A DNA stretch of 7,070 nt, taken from contig JAHFAP010000162.1 in NCBI GenBank assembly GCA_023250495.1, positions 1 through 7,070 on the forward strand, written 5' to 3'. Below, one piece after another: positions 1-6,162 of this stretch (position 1 is the stretch's first letter; each line of letters starts with the position of its first letter). This DNA comes from Deltaproteobacteria bacterium. GTDB lineage: Bacteria; Desulfobacterota; Binatia; UBA9968. The notes beneath the pieces were generated by a model, which was given only the letters and a program-made list of their open reading frames with translations, searched no databases and was not told the DNA's origin. The position numbers and the translations under genes were made by a program.

Positions 1-46
1 ACTAGTCTCATCTCAACAACTCGCCCCGGTGATGTGGGGTTGGCTC

Positions 47-1492
47 TTACTCTAGGTGGTATTTCCACTTCTCGGTTATTTTGCGCCGCAGCTCAGGGCT
101 CATTGCATTGACCGGCGGGAAGCGGTCTTTCCAGGCGTACGGGCGGCAGGCATTGAGAATGGCGCGGCTGTTCGTAAAGTCGGCGGCATCCCGTTTATCC
201 GGCGGCATGGCCGGATCGAGAGGGGTGCTCCAGCAGTTGTCCACCACGGTGATGGCGGACTTGGGATCGCACCGCGTGGAGAGGGCCCAGACCACCTGGC
301 CCAGGTCTGCCGGATCGATATCCTCGTCCACGACGACCACGAAGCGGCCGTGGTAGTTTCCGGCGCGGCAGGCCAGAGCCGCAAGTGCTGCTTGCTGCGC
401 GTGGCCGTGATAACGCTGCTTGATAGACACTACGATGAAGGGAGCACCTCCTCCCGCAGCGGAGCCGCCCACGAAGCACCATACACCGCGGACGTCAGGC
501 ACATCCGCTTTTTCGAGATAGTTCCAGATGGCTGCCGCCCCGATGGGAACGCCCAAGGTCAATGCGGGCGGCTTTAGCGGCGGCGCGCCGGCAATGATCG
601 GATCGTTCCTGAAGTACAAGGTCTGGACCCGGATAACCGGCTCGCTACGCGCGCCATGAGCATAGTAGCCGGGCCATTCACCGAACGGTCCCTCGACGTG
701 GCTTTCCTCTTGCGGAGGCGGCACTTCGCCTTCAATGGCAATCTCGGCCCCGGCTGGCATCGGAAGACCCGTGCGTTCTCCTTTGACCACCTCGACCGGC
801 GCCTGGCGCAGACCACCTGCATAATCGAACTCCGAGGCGCCGTAAGGAAACGACTGGCCTGCGGTAAGCCAGAGCAGCGGATCCTGGCCGAAGGTGACAG
901 CCACGGGACAGGCCTTTCCTTTCGCCCAATACTTTTCCCGCATGATGCGCGCGTGATGGCCGGGCGAGATGTAGAGCCCGAGCCGGTCTCGATCGTGCAC
1001 CTGCACTCGATAGATCCCGACGTTGACCCAAGGGTCGTCGGGGTCTGCGGTGATCACACAACAGCCGGTGCCAATGTATCGCCCGCCGTCCAGCTCATGC
1101 CACCGGGGCGAGGGAAAAGCGGTCATGTCCACGCTGGGTCCGGTGCGGACGTTTTCGAAGAGGGGGCCGTCGGATACAACCTTCGGAGGAATCGGGCGGA
1201 GATCTTTCAGCAGTTGCTTCCATCGTAGAACCATCTCGGTCTTCGAAAGCTCCGGCGGCATGCCGACCGCAAGCGCGGCCCGCCGTGGATGATTGAGCAG
1301 GTTCGAAGCGACGCGGTACGAGGGCGGGTAACCGGGGATCCGGTCGAAGAGGAGCAGTGGATGGCTTTCGCGGTCAGCGGAGATTTCCGTCAGGGCGCCG
1401 ATCTCCAGGTCCCAGTGGGCGCCGTGGATTTCTTTTACGTCGCCAATGGATCGCGCAGCGTCAATGAATTCCCGCAGGTCGTTAAAGGCCAT
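47..1492 (-). CDS. UbiD-family prenyl-FMN-dependent decarboxylase (copy 1)
   Basis: A 481-residue protein of normal length for UbiD/Fdc1 enzymes, which reversibly decarboxylate aromatic or alpha,beta-unsaturated carboxylic acids in the cytoplasm using prenylated FMN and a divalent metal. Signature motifs are intact. NVGIYR at about residues 157-162 supplies the metal-binding Asn and catalytic Arg (N168 and R173 in fungal Fdc1). SEF followed by AGG carries the metal-binding Glu at about 221. EGPFGE at 267-272 supplies the two acidic catalytic residues (E277 and E282 in Fdc1). A GHH pair at about 178-180 fits the metal-binding His. VDEDIDP near 388-394 is typical of the C-terminal half. A GTG lies directly before the ATG, but the AGGAAG ribosome site is 2 bases from the GTG and 5 from the ATG, so the ATG is chosen. 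It is the last gene of a minus-strand set with an aldolase and an iron enzyme. The family call is firm; the substrate is unknown, and a role in ubiquinone synthesis is not supported by the neighbours. Confidence 0.93.
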   Translation of the reverse strand: MAFNDLREFIDAARSIGDVKEIHGAHWDLEIGALTEISADRESHPLLLFDRIPGYPPSYRVASNLLNHPRRAALAVGMPPELSKTEMVLRWKQLLKDLRPIPPKVVSDGPLFENVRTGPSVDMTAFPSPRWHELDGGRYIGTGCCVITADPDDPWVNVGIYRVQVHDRDRLGLYISPGHHARIMREKYWAKGKACPVAVTFGQDPLLWLTAGQSFPYGASEFDYAGGLRQAPVEVVKGERTGLPMPAGAEIAIEGEVPPPQEESHVEGPFGEWPGYYAHGARSEPVIRVQTLYFRNDPIIAGAPPLKPPALTLGVPIGAAAIWNYLEKADVPDVRGVWCFVGGSAAGGGAPFIVVSIKQRYHGHAQQAALAALACRAGNYHGRFVVVVDEDIDPADLGQVVWALSTRCDPKSAITVVDNCWSTPLDPAMPPDKRDAADFTNSRAILNACRPYAWKDRFPPVNAMSPELRRKITEKWKYHLE

Positions 1493-1497
1493 CACCG

Positions 1498-1503
1498 CTT
1501 CCT
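1498..1503 (-). promoter_or_regulatory. Ribosome binding site of UbiD copy 1
   Basis: On the minus strand this reads AGGAAG. It is 5 bases from the ATG at 1492 but only 2 from the in-frame GTG at 1495, which favours the ATG as the start. Confidence 0.55.
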
Positions 1504-1509
1504 AAAGTA

Positions 1510-1537
1510 TGAAGGACGACGGATGAAGGATGAATAG
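1510..1537. repeat. Degenerate 7-bp tandem repeat between two genes
   Basis: Four consecutive seven-base units read on the plus strand as TGAAGGA, CGACGGA, TGAAGGA and TGAATAG. Units 1 and 3 are identical, unit 2 differs at two positions and unit 4 at its last three. The array fills most of the gap between the end of the heme-oxygenase-like gene and the ribosome site of UbiD copy 1. Short heptamer arrays are known in intergenic DNA of several bacteria; no function can be assigned here. With four units and mismatches, chance or a decayed array cannot be excluded. Confidence 0.5.
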
Positions 1538-1543
1538 GTTTAA

Positions 1544-2344
1544 TCAAGAGTAACCTTCTTCCTTGGCGTGAATGTAGATCCCGTCGTGGAACAGCGCGAC
1601 ATAATCAGCGTTGGTGAGACAGCAATACTCAGGAGACCAGCCAGGCCTGGTCCAGGTCAGGCCATCCTGCAGCAGGGTCTGGAATATCAGCCGCGCAACC
1701 TGGCCGTGGGCCATGAGGCCTTCCTCGTGCTCTTCGAGATCGGCTTCCTCATGCACCTGAAAATAATGCAGGTCCGACTCTTTGAATTTGTATTTCCCCA
1801 GCAGGGCCTGGCGCCATTCTCTTGCCCAATGGCCGAACATTTCTTCGTTCAGGGAGCGCGCCCACCACTCGATCATCGATCCTTCGTAGACGAGTCCTCG
1901 GCCAAACTCGGTGAGGGCGCGGCATTCAGGATAGACTTCGCAGTTCACCATCTCGTCCCGGCTGACGCCGAATACTTTGCCCTGTTCGATCAGGACTTGG
2001 ATGTGTCCGGGAATCTTCGGGTTCACCAGCTCATCGCTGATCTTTCCGACATAGGGGCCCAAGAGCTCCGGATGGCGGCTGAAGAAGCCCATATGCCTCT
2101 GGTAAATGATCAGGTGAAAGTTGTTGATCTCTACAGGATAGCTGTACCAGTGTTTCCAAAAGAGCCGGATGGTCTTCAAGGGAAGCTTTCCCGCGGTTAG
2201 ATCGCGCATGAAGGGGCCTTGGAATATTTTTTCCTGCCAGCGCGCGTACATCTTTTTTATGACCTCATCGGTGTAAGCCGCGGCTTCGTCCGCGCTGAGC
2301 CTTCTGCCCCAGTCGAGGCTGGCAGGATTTCTGCTGCTTCCCAT
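1544..2344 (-). CDS. Heme-oxygenase-like metalloenzyme, TenA/PqqC/CADD type
   Basis: A 266-residue, largely helical soluble protein with no signal peptide or membrane segment, resembling the TenA/THI-4/PqqC superfamily and especially iron-containing heme-oxygenase-like oxidases (HDO, as in CADD, UndA and SznF). The clearest motif is HxxxDxxxH at residues 198-206 (H198, D202, H206), which in HDO proteins supplies half of the di-iron site. Likely remaining ligands are E105 and H114 in the DEL-to-PGH stretch and E154 in VYEGS, although the E105 to H114 spacing is slightly longer than usual. The ligand set argues against plain PqqC or thiaminase TenA and for an iron-dependent oxidase; known relatives cleave C-C bonds or oxidise amines and fatty acids. 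An AGGAGG ribosome site at 2353-2358 sits 8 bases from the ATG, inside the 24-base gap after the aldolase gene, so the two are very probably cotranscribed. The reaction is unknown. Confidence 0.8.
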   Translation of the reverse strand: MGSSRNPASLDWGRRLSADEAAAYTDEVIKKMYARWQEKIFQGPFMRDLTAGKLPLKTIRLFWKHWYSYPVEINNFHLIIYQRHMGFFSRHPELLGPYVGKISDELVNPKIPGHIQVLIEQGKVFGVSRDEMVNCEVYPECRALTEFGRGLVYEGSMIEWWARSLNEEMFGHWAREWRQALLGKYKFKESDLHYFQVHEEADLEEHEEGLMAHGQVARLIFQTLLQDGLTWTRPGWSPEYCCLTNADYVALFHDGIYIHAKEEGYS

Positions 2345-2368
2345 TCTTTGATCCTCCTTCTCTCTGGC

Positions 2369-3295
2369 CTATGGGAGAGGCAGCGAGATTCCAGTTTCGA
2401 GGAGTCCCTTTCTAAGCTCGTCTCTTTCCTGAGCGGTAAACGGGGCGCACTCCCAGCGGGGGAAGCGCCGCACCGGCAGGCCGCGCAAGCGCATGATCTC
2501 ACCGAACACGCCGCGCCCATGCTCCGGCAGGTAGCGTCCCACCACCTGCATCACCGCGGCAAGCTGGTCGTGGACCTTCCTCGCCTCCTCGGTCTTGCCC
2601 TCTTTAAGAGCCAGGAACATTCTGACGCAGAGTTCAGGGAAGGGAGTGCTGGGCGGATGGATAGCGCCCCGCACGCCGAGAGAGTAGGCGCCATAGAGGG
2701 AAAAGATCGACCCGGGAAAAATTCCGATCGTGGAGGGCAGCTTGAAGGCATAGCCCAGCAGTTGATCGAACGGAAGGAACGAGACCTTGATTCCCGCAAG
2801 CGGCGAGGGAGCGATCCATTCCTGGATCTTCAGCACTTTAGGCGGAGTGATGTGGACGTGGGTCGTCTCGGTGTTGTCATAGATGAAAAGCGGTGTGCCC
2901 GGCACCGATTGCGCAATGGCTTTGTAATGGGCATAAACTTCGTAGTCGTTGTGCGGATAATAGTAGGGCGGAACCACGCCGATCGCGTCCACACCGAGAC
3001 TCACGGCATGGCGCGCGAGGTCGATGGACGAGTAGGTGTTCGCCGTGCCGATGTGGAGGACGATCGGCACTCTGCCGGCGACGCGACGGACAATTCTCTC
3101 GGCCACCTTCTTTCTTTCATCGATCTCCATCACCATTCCCTGCCCGTGGGTTCCGAGCGCGAAGAAACCCTGGACTCCGGCCCCGATATAAAAGTCCGCC
3201 AGAGCATCGACGCCGCTCTCGTCCACGCTCCCGTCCTCCCTAAAAGCGGTCGGCATGGGAATCAAAATGCCTTCGATCCTCTTATTGCTGGCCAT
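2369..3295 (-). CDS. Dihydrodipicolinate-synthase-family aldolase or dehydratase (not true DapA)
   Basis: A 308-residue protein of the DapA/NanA class I aldolase superfamily, with the expected TIM-barrel length. The Schiff-base lysine is seen as GIK at residues 168-170 (K170), and the proton-shuttling tyrosine is probably Y139. Substrate-pocket motifs differ from dihydrodipicolinate synthase. GTTGE is replaced by GTHGQ (residues 48-52), and YNxPSRTG is replaced by YDNTETTH (139-146), so the Arg that binds the semialdehyde carboxylate in E. coli DapA is Thr144 here. Lysine synthesis is therefore unlikely. A pyruvate-lyase or hydratase-aldolase acting on another carbonyl compound fits better; aromatic-degrading members such as NahE and PhdJ belong to the superfamily. 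The start is set by an excellent AGGAGGT (3301-3307) 5 bases before the ATG. It is preceded by a strong promoter candidate and followed after 24 bases by the iron-enzyme gene. The substrate is not known. Confidence 0.87.
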   Translation of the reverse strand: MASNKRIEGILIPMPTAFREDGSVDESGVDALADFYIGAGVQGFFALGTHGQGMVMEIDERKKVAERIVRRVAGRVPIVLHIGTANTYSSIDLARHAVSLGVDAIGVVPPYYYPHNDYEVYAHYKAIAQSVPGTPLFIYDNTETTHVHITPPKVLKIQEWIAPSPLAGIKVSFLPFDQLLGYAFKLPSTIGIFPGSIFSLYGAYSLGVRGAIHPPSTPFPELCVRMFLALKEGKTEEARKVHDQLAAVMQVVGRYLPEHGRGVFGEIMRLRGLPVRRFPRWECAPFTAQERDELRKGLLETGISLPLP

Positions 3296-3341
3296 AATTC
3301 ACCTCCTGGGAATGCAGATGTCGGTTCTTTAATTCGTTCCG

Positions 3342-3371
3342 GTTATAGTTATTTCGGTATGTCATTGTCAA
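3342..3371 (-). promoter_or_regulatory. Sigma70-like promoter for the aldolase gene
   Basis: On the minus strand a perfect -35 TTGACA (3366-3371) is followed after 18 bases by TATAAC (3342-3347), five of six matches to the -10 consensus. Transcription would begin near 3335, leaving an untranslated leader of about 40 bases that ends in the strong ribosome site at 3301-3307. It lies in the 110-base gap after the solute-binding-protein gene and would let the aldolase, iron-enzyme and UbiD genes be expressed apart from it. This rests on sequence match only. Confidence 0.55.
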
Positions 3372-3405
3372 GCAGAAGTCTTCCTTTACTCCAAGGCGGC
3401 AAGCC

Positions 3406-4350
3406 CTATTTCTTGGAAAGCACCTCTTTGATAAACTTCCACTCAGCGACCTTGCCTTCGGGAATCTCTTCTTTTATTTTTAACTGCTCTTTCGCCAGGC
3501 GGATCTCGTTATCCAGGCTGCTCTTGGCGACCAGGCCGTCCTCGTTGAGAGATTTCATGGCGAACTGGTAGATCTTTTCCACGTAATCGCCGCTTATCTT
3601 GAGGTAGTCGCGCATGATCGCTAGCGTTTCCTGTTTGTTGTTTTTGAAATACCTTACGGCTTTCAGCGTAGCCCGGATCACGCGCAAAATCTGGTCCGGA
3701 TTCCGCTGAATCTTGTCCATAGCAACCGCGAAGCCGCCTAAGCGCAGATTCACCGCGTCGCCGAGATAAAGGAGATTGGTAAAGCCGAGCTGTTCGGTCC
3801 TCTGAATGTAGGCCACGTCCAGAGGAGTCGCATCCACCGTGCCCGCTGCTAACGCCGCCAGCCTATCGCCTGAGCCGCCGAGAGCAAGCACCGTGATGTC
3901 TTTGTCCGGATTCATGCCGGAGTGGGCGAGCGCCTCCCTAAGCATCACGTGAGGGATCGACCCGTAGGTGCTTACCGCAACTTTTCTGCCCTTGAGATCG
4001 CTGATCTTCTTTATGCTGGGGCGCGCGATCAGCATGTGGAGTGGTTTGTCAAACCATCCCATCACAGTCCTAAGGGGCATCCCCTGCATACTGGCGCTCG
4101 AAATGATCCCAGTGACGGTCGAATAGTCCAACTCCCCTGCGAGCAGAGCGGCCACGTGGAGCCCGGTCCTCACCACCACCTTCCGCGCTTCAAGTGCCTC
4201 CTCTTGATAGAAACCCTTGCGCTTCGCAATCTCCGTCGGCAGCTCATAGAGGCCCACGGTTGAAATGCCGATGGTGATTACTTCGCTCCTGGCATCAAAT
4301 GAGGAGAGGAGCCCGAAAGCGAAAACTGCGGACAAAAGTCTCGCTTTCAT
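3406..4350 (-). CDS. ABC-type solute-binding protein, NMT1/TauA/SsuA-like
   Basis: A 314-residue periplasmic binding protein. The N-terminus MKARLLSAVFAFGLLSS is a classical Sec signal peptide (basic start, hydrophobic core), with likely cleavage after DARS at about residue 22. No lipobox cysteine is seen. The mature part has the NMT1/TauA-type layout: ITIGIS opening strand, a PTEIAKRKGFYQEE helix (residues 38-51), LLAGELDYST (69-78), DLKGRKVAVS (118-127) and LAALAAGTVDATPLD (164-178), all typical of proteins that deliver sulfonates, thiamine precursors or other organic anions to an ABC importer. No permease or ATPase gene lies beside it. An AGGAGA ribosome site at 4359-4364 is 8 bases from the ATG, and a promoter candidate lies at 4403-4431. 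It is the first gene of the minus-strand block, so it may capture a substrate of the enzymes behind it; the ligand cannot be predicted. Confidence 0.88.
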   Translation of the reverse strand: MKARLLSAVFAFGLLSSFDARSEVITIGISTVGLYELPTEIAKRKGFYQEEALEARKVVVRTGLHVAALLAGELDYSTVTGIISSASMQGMPLRTVMGWFDKPLHMLIARPSIKKISDLKGRKVAVSTYGSIPHVMLREALAHSGMNPDKDITVLALGGSGDRLAALAAGTVDATPLDVAYIQRTEQLGFTNLLYLGDAVNLRLGGFAVAMDKIQRNPDQILRVIRATLKAVRYFKNNKQETLAIMRDYLKISGDYVEKIYQFAMKSLNEDGLVAKSSLDNEIRLAKEQLKIKEEIPEGKVAEWKFIKEVLSKK

Positions 4351-4402
4351 TCTCTATTTCTCCTGCGTCTTTTCCGGCAGGCCCAAAAGGACCTCCGTCT
4401 CT

Positions 4403-4431
4403 TCTATCTCCCATAAGATACGTTCTGTCAA
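4403..4431 (-). promoter_or_regulatory. Candidate promoter of the solute-binding-protein gene
   Basis: On the minus strand a perfect -35 TTGACA (4426-4431) is followed after 17 bases by GATAGA (4403-4408), which matches only three of six -10 positions. The leader to the ATG at 4350 would be about 45 bases. The good -35 and spacing make it plausible; the weak -10 suggests possible dependence on an activator. Confidence 0.35.
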
Positions 4432-4508
4432 TGATGCGCAGGCCGTACCCGTTTGACCCGAACACAGTCTGGGTGTAGGGGAGAGCCGTAACTGATCGAA
4501 TCGTCAAT

Positions 4509-4513
4509 GGAGG
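4509..4513 (+). promoter_or_regulatory. Ribosome binding site fixing the GTG start of UbiD copy 2
   Basis: GGAGG lies 7 bases before the GTG at 4521. The translation then begins MAYYRDLHEWLDLL, the usual N-terminal helix of UbiD proteins, which supports the GTG. The nearby ATG at 4507 is out of frame. Confidence 0.7.
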
Positions 4514-4520
4514 TGTGTAG

Positions 4521-6119
4521 GTGGCATACTACCGGGATCTGCATGAGTGGCTCGACCTTCTCAACTCTAAGGGTTATCTAAATCGCATCCAGCGGCCCAT
4601 CAACAAAGACACGGAGATGCATCCGCTGGTGCGCTTGCAGTTCCGCGGCCTCGCGGAGAGAGAACGGAAGGGATGGTTGTTTGAGAATGTGACGGACGCC
4701 CGCAGCAGGAGCTACGACATTCCGGTCGCCCTTGCAGTCATGGCGCCGAGCCGATCTGTCTATGCTTTGGGGATGGGGGTCAGCTCACCTGAACAGATCC
4801 CGGCTAAGTGGGCTGAGGCCCAAACACATCCGATTCCGCCGCGAGTGGTTTCCTCGGCGCCGTGTCACGAGCTGCTCTACCAAGGACGCGCTCTGGAGGA
4901 GTCCGGCGGCGCCGGCATGCTTCCTGTTCCGATCTCCACTCCGGGCTTCGACTGCGCGCCTTTCTTGAGCTCAGGTCATTGGGTGACCAAAGATCCGGAG
5001 ACCGGGGAGTTCAATTTCGGCACCTATCGCGGGCAGATCAAGAGCCCGACGCGCATCGGACTGTTCGCCTTTTCCTACCAGGACATCTCCAGGCACTGGA
5101 GCAAAGCGCGCGCCATGGGGAAACCGCTGGAAGCCGCGATTGTGATCGGCTGTACCCCGAATCTTTCTTACTGTTCCACGTCCCGGCTGCCCGCGGCCGA
5201 ATATCCCATTGCTGGCGGGATCGCGGGAGAGCCGGTCGAGCTGGTGCGCTGCAAGAGCGTGGATCTTCTGGTGCCGGCGCAGAGCGAGATCGTGATCGAG
5301 GGAATTGTTTCCACCGAGGAAGTCGAACCCGAAGGGCCTTTCGGAGAGTTTACCGGCTACATGGCGCACCGCGCGCCGGATAAATTCATGACCGTGACGT
5401 GCATAACGCGGAGGCGCGATGCGATCTTCCAGGCGTTTTTGAGCCAGTTTCCGCCGAGCGAGTCGAGCGTCCTGCGCGGCGTGGCCTTAGAAGGGCTTAT
5501 TTACAAAATTCTTACCGTGGACAAGAAAATGAAAGGGATCCTTGAGGTTGCGCTGCCCGATGCCGCTGGCAGCCACGGGGTCGGCGTGATTAGAGTCGAT
5601 CGCTCCGCGGGCCTCGATCCTATGGAGGCGCTGGGTGTGATCGCCGACCTGCCGCGCGCTGCGCCGAAGATTCTGATCGCTGTTGATGAAGATATTGACC
5701 CGAGGGACGCGGACGCGGTGCAGTGGGCGATGTCCTATCGCATGCAGCCTCACCGGGACATCCGGATCCGCGACATCAAGGTATCGACGGGGCTGGATTT
5801 CTCCTTGGCGCCGCCTTCTTCCAGGGAGGCAGCGGCCACATTGACAGGCTCGGCCATCCTGATCGATGCCACTCGGAAATGGGAGTACCCTCCCATTTCT
5901 CTGCCCAGGAAAGAGTTCATGGAAAAGGCCCAGGTGATTTGGCGCGAGCTCGGGCTTCCGAATCTCGAACTCAAAAAGCCCTGGTTCGGCTACAACCTCG
6001 GCAGCTGGAGCGAAGAAGACCAGGCAGATGCGGAGCAGGCGATCCGGGGCGAGCACTACGCGACCGGAGAGATGAGGGAAGCGCAGCGGGTGCCATTCAA
6101 AAACACCGAGAAGGGCTAG
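4521..6119 (+). CDS. UbiD-family prenyl-FMN-dependent decarboxylase (copy 2)
   Basis: A 532-residue UbiD/Fdc1-family protein, about 50 residues longer than copy 1. Cofactor and catalytic motifs are complete: NFGTYR at 165-170 (metal-binding Asn and catalytic Arg), H192 in SRHWSKA as the probable metal-binding His, AAEYPIAGG with metal-binding E227, and EGPFGE at 271-276 with both catalytic Glu. VDEDIDP recurs at 388-394. The extra C-terminus (about 485-532) includes KPWFGYNLGSW, a tail seen in larger aromatic-acid UbiD enzymes. Similarity to copy 1 is mostly confined to motifs, so the two probably act on different substrates or in different steps. It diverges from the solute-binding-protein gene and is followed after 43 bases by a cyclophilin gene on the same strand. 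The prenyl-FMN supplier UbiX is not in the window. The family call is firm; the substrate is unknown, with aromatic or unsaturated carboxylates most likely. Confidence 0.93.
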   Translation: MAYYRDLHEWLDLLNSKGYLNRIQRPINKDTEMHPLVRLQFRGLAERERKGWLFENVTDARSRSYDIPVALAVMAPSRSVYALGMGVSSPEQIPAKWAEAQTHPIPPRVVSSAPCHELLYQGRALEESGGAGMLPVPISTPGFDCAPFLSSGHWVTKDPETGEFNFGTYRGQIKSPTRIGLFAFSYQDISRHWSKARAMGKPLEAAIVIGCTPNLSYCSTSRLPAAEYPIAGGIAGEPVELVRCKSVDLLVPAQSEIVIEGIVSTEEVEPEGPFGEFTGYMAHRAPDKFMTVTCITRRRDAIFQAFLSQFPPSESSVLRGVALEGLIYKILTVDKKMKGILEVALPDAAGSHGVGVIRVDRSAGLDPMEALGVIADLPRAAPKILIAVDEDIDPRDADAVQWAMSYRMQPHRDIRIRDIKVSTGLDFSLAPPSSREAAATLTGSAILIDATRKWEYPPISLPRKEFMEKAQVIWRELGLPNLELKKPWFGYNLGSWSEEDQADAEQAIRGEHYATGEMREAQRVPFKNTEKG

Positions 6120-6152
6120 AAAAGCATGTACTATGGAAAACAGCATCGAGAT

Positions 6153-6158
6153 AGGAGG
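6153..6158 (+). promoter_or_regulatory. Ribosome binding site of the cyclophilin gene
   Basis: A perfect AGGAGG ends 4 bases before the ATG at 6163. The upstream in-frame ATG at 6133 has no such site, and the ten residues it would add do not resemble a cyclophilin N-terminus, so 6163 is taken as the start. Confidence 0.75.
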
Positions 6159-6162
6159 TTAT

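Larger units (their letters stand above)
4351..4520. promoter_or_regulatory. Divergent intergenic control region
   Basis: This 170-base stretch separates the starts of the solute-binding-protein gene (minus) and UbiD copy 2 (plus), so it should hold both promoters and any shared operator. The minus-strand promoter is listed separately. On the plus strand the best candidate is TTGACC at 4453-4458 with a poor -10 (TAGGGG at 4476-4481, 17-base spacer). A short imperfect inverted repeat, GTTTG-ACC-CGAAC at 4451-4463, overlaps that -35 element. No riboswitch or regulator gene is recognised. A short open frame on the minus strand in this region has no convincing protein character. Confidence 0.5.

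Noticed and set aside
24..39. CCCC/GGGG stem as a terminator after UbiD copy 1
   Set aside because: Only four pairs with an eight-base loop, and no T-run follows on the minus strand.
1544..2344. Assignment as PqqC or thiaminase TenA
   Set aside because: The HxxxDxxxH pattern with extra Glu and His ligands fits an iron-binding HDO protein better, and there are no PQQ or thiamine genes nearby.
2369..3295. Assignment as DapA in lysine biosynthesis
   Set aside because: The semialdehyde-binding Arg motif and the GTTGE motif are both replaced, and the neighbours are not lysine genes.
3380..3416. Possible terminator after the solute-binding-protein gene
   Set aside because: Only a short stem with a G-U pair can be drawn on the minus strand, and no T-run follows.
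2219..3571. 450-residue open frame on the plus strand opposite the aldolase gene
   Set aside because: It overlaps the well-supported aldolase, parts of both neighbouring genes and the promoter gap. Its composition is rich in Arg, His and Ser with no recognisable domain, as expected for an antisense shadow in GC-rich DNA.
4295..4507. 70-residue minus-strand frame in the divergent intergenic region
   Set aside because: It runs through the candidate promoter and overlaps the start of the binding-protein gene in another frame. No protein family is recognisable.
5487..6146. 219-residue minus-strand frame opposite UbiD copy 2
   Set aside because: It lies wholly opposite conserved UbiD sequence, shows no domain pattern and has no convincing ribosome site.
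6133..6162. Upstream ATG for the cyclophilin gene
   Set aside because: In frame but with no ribosome site. The perfect AGGAGG lies inside this segment and points to 6163.
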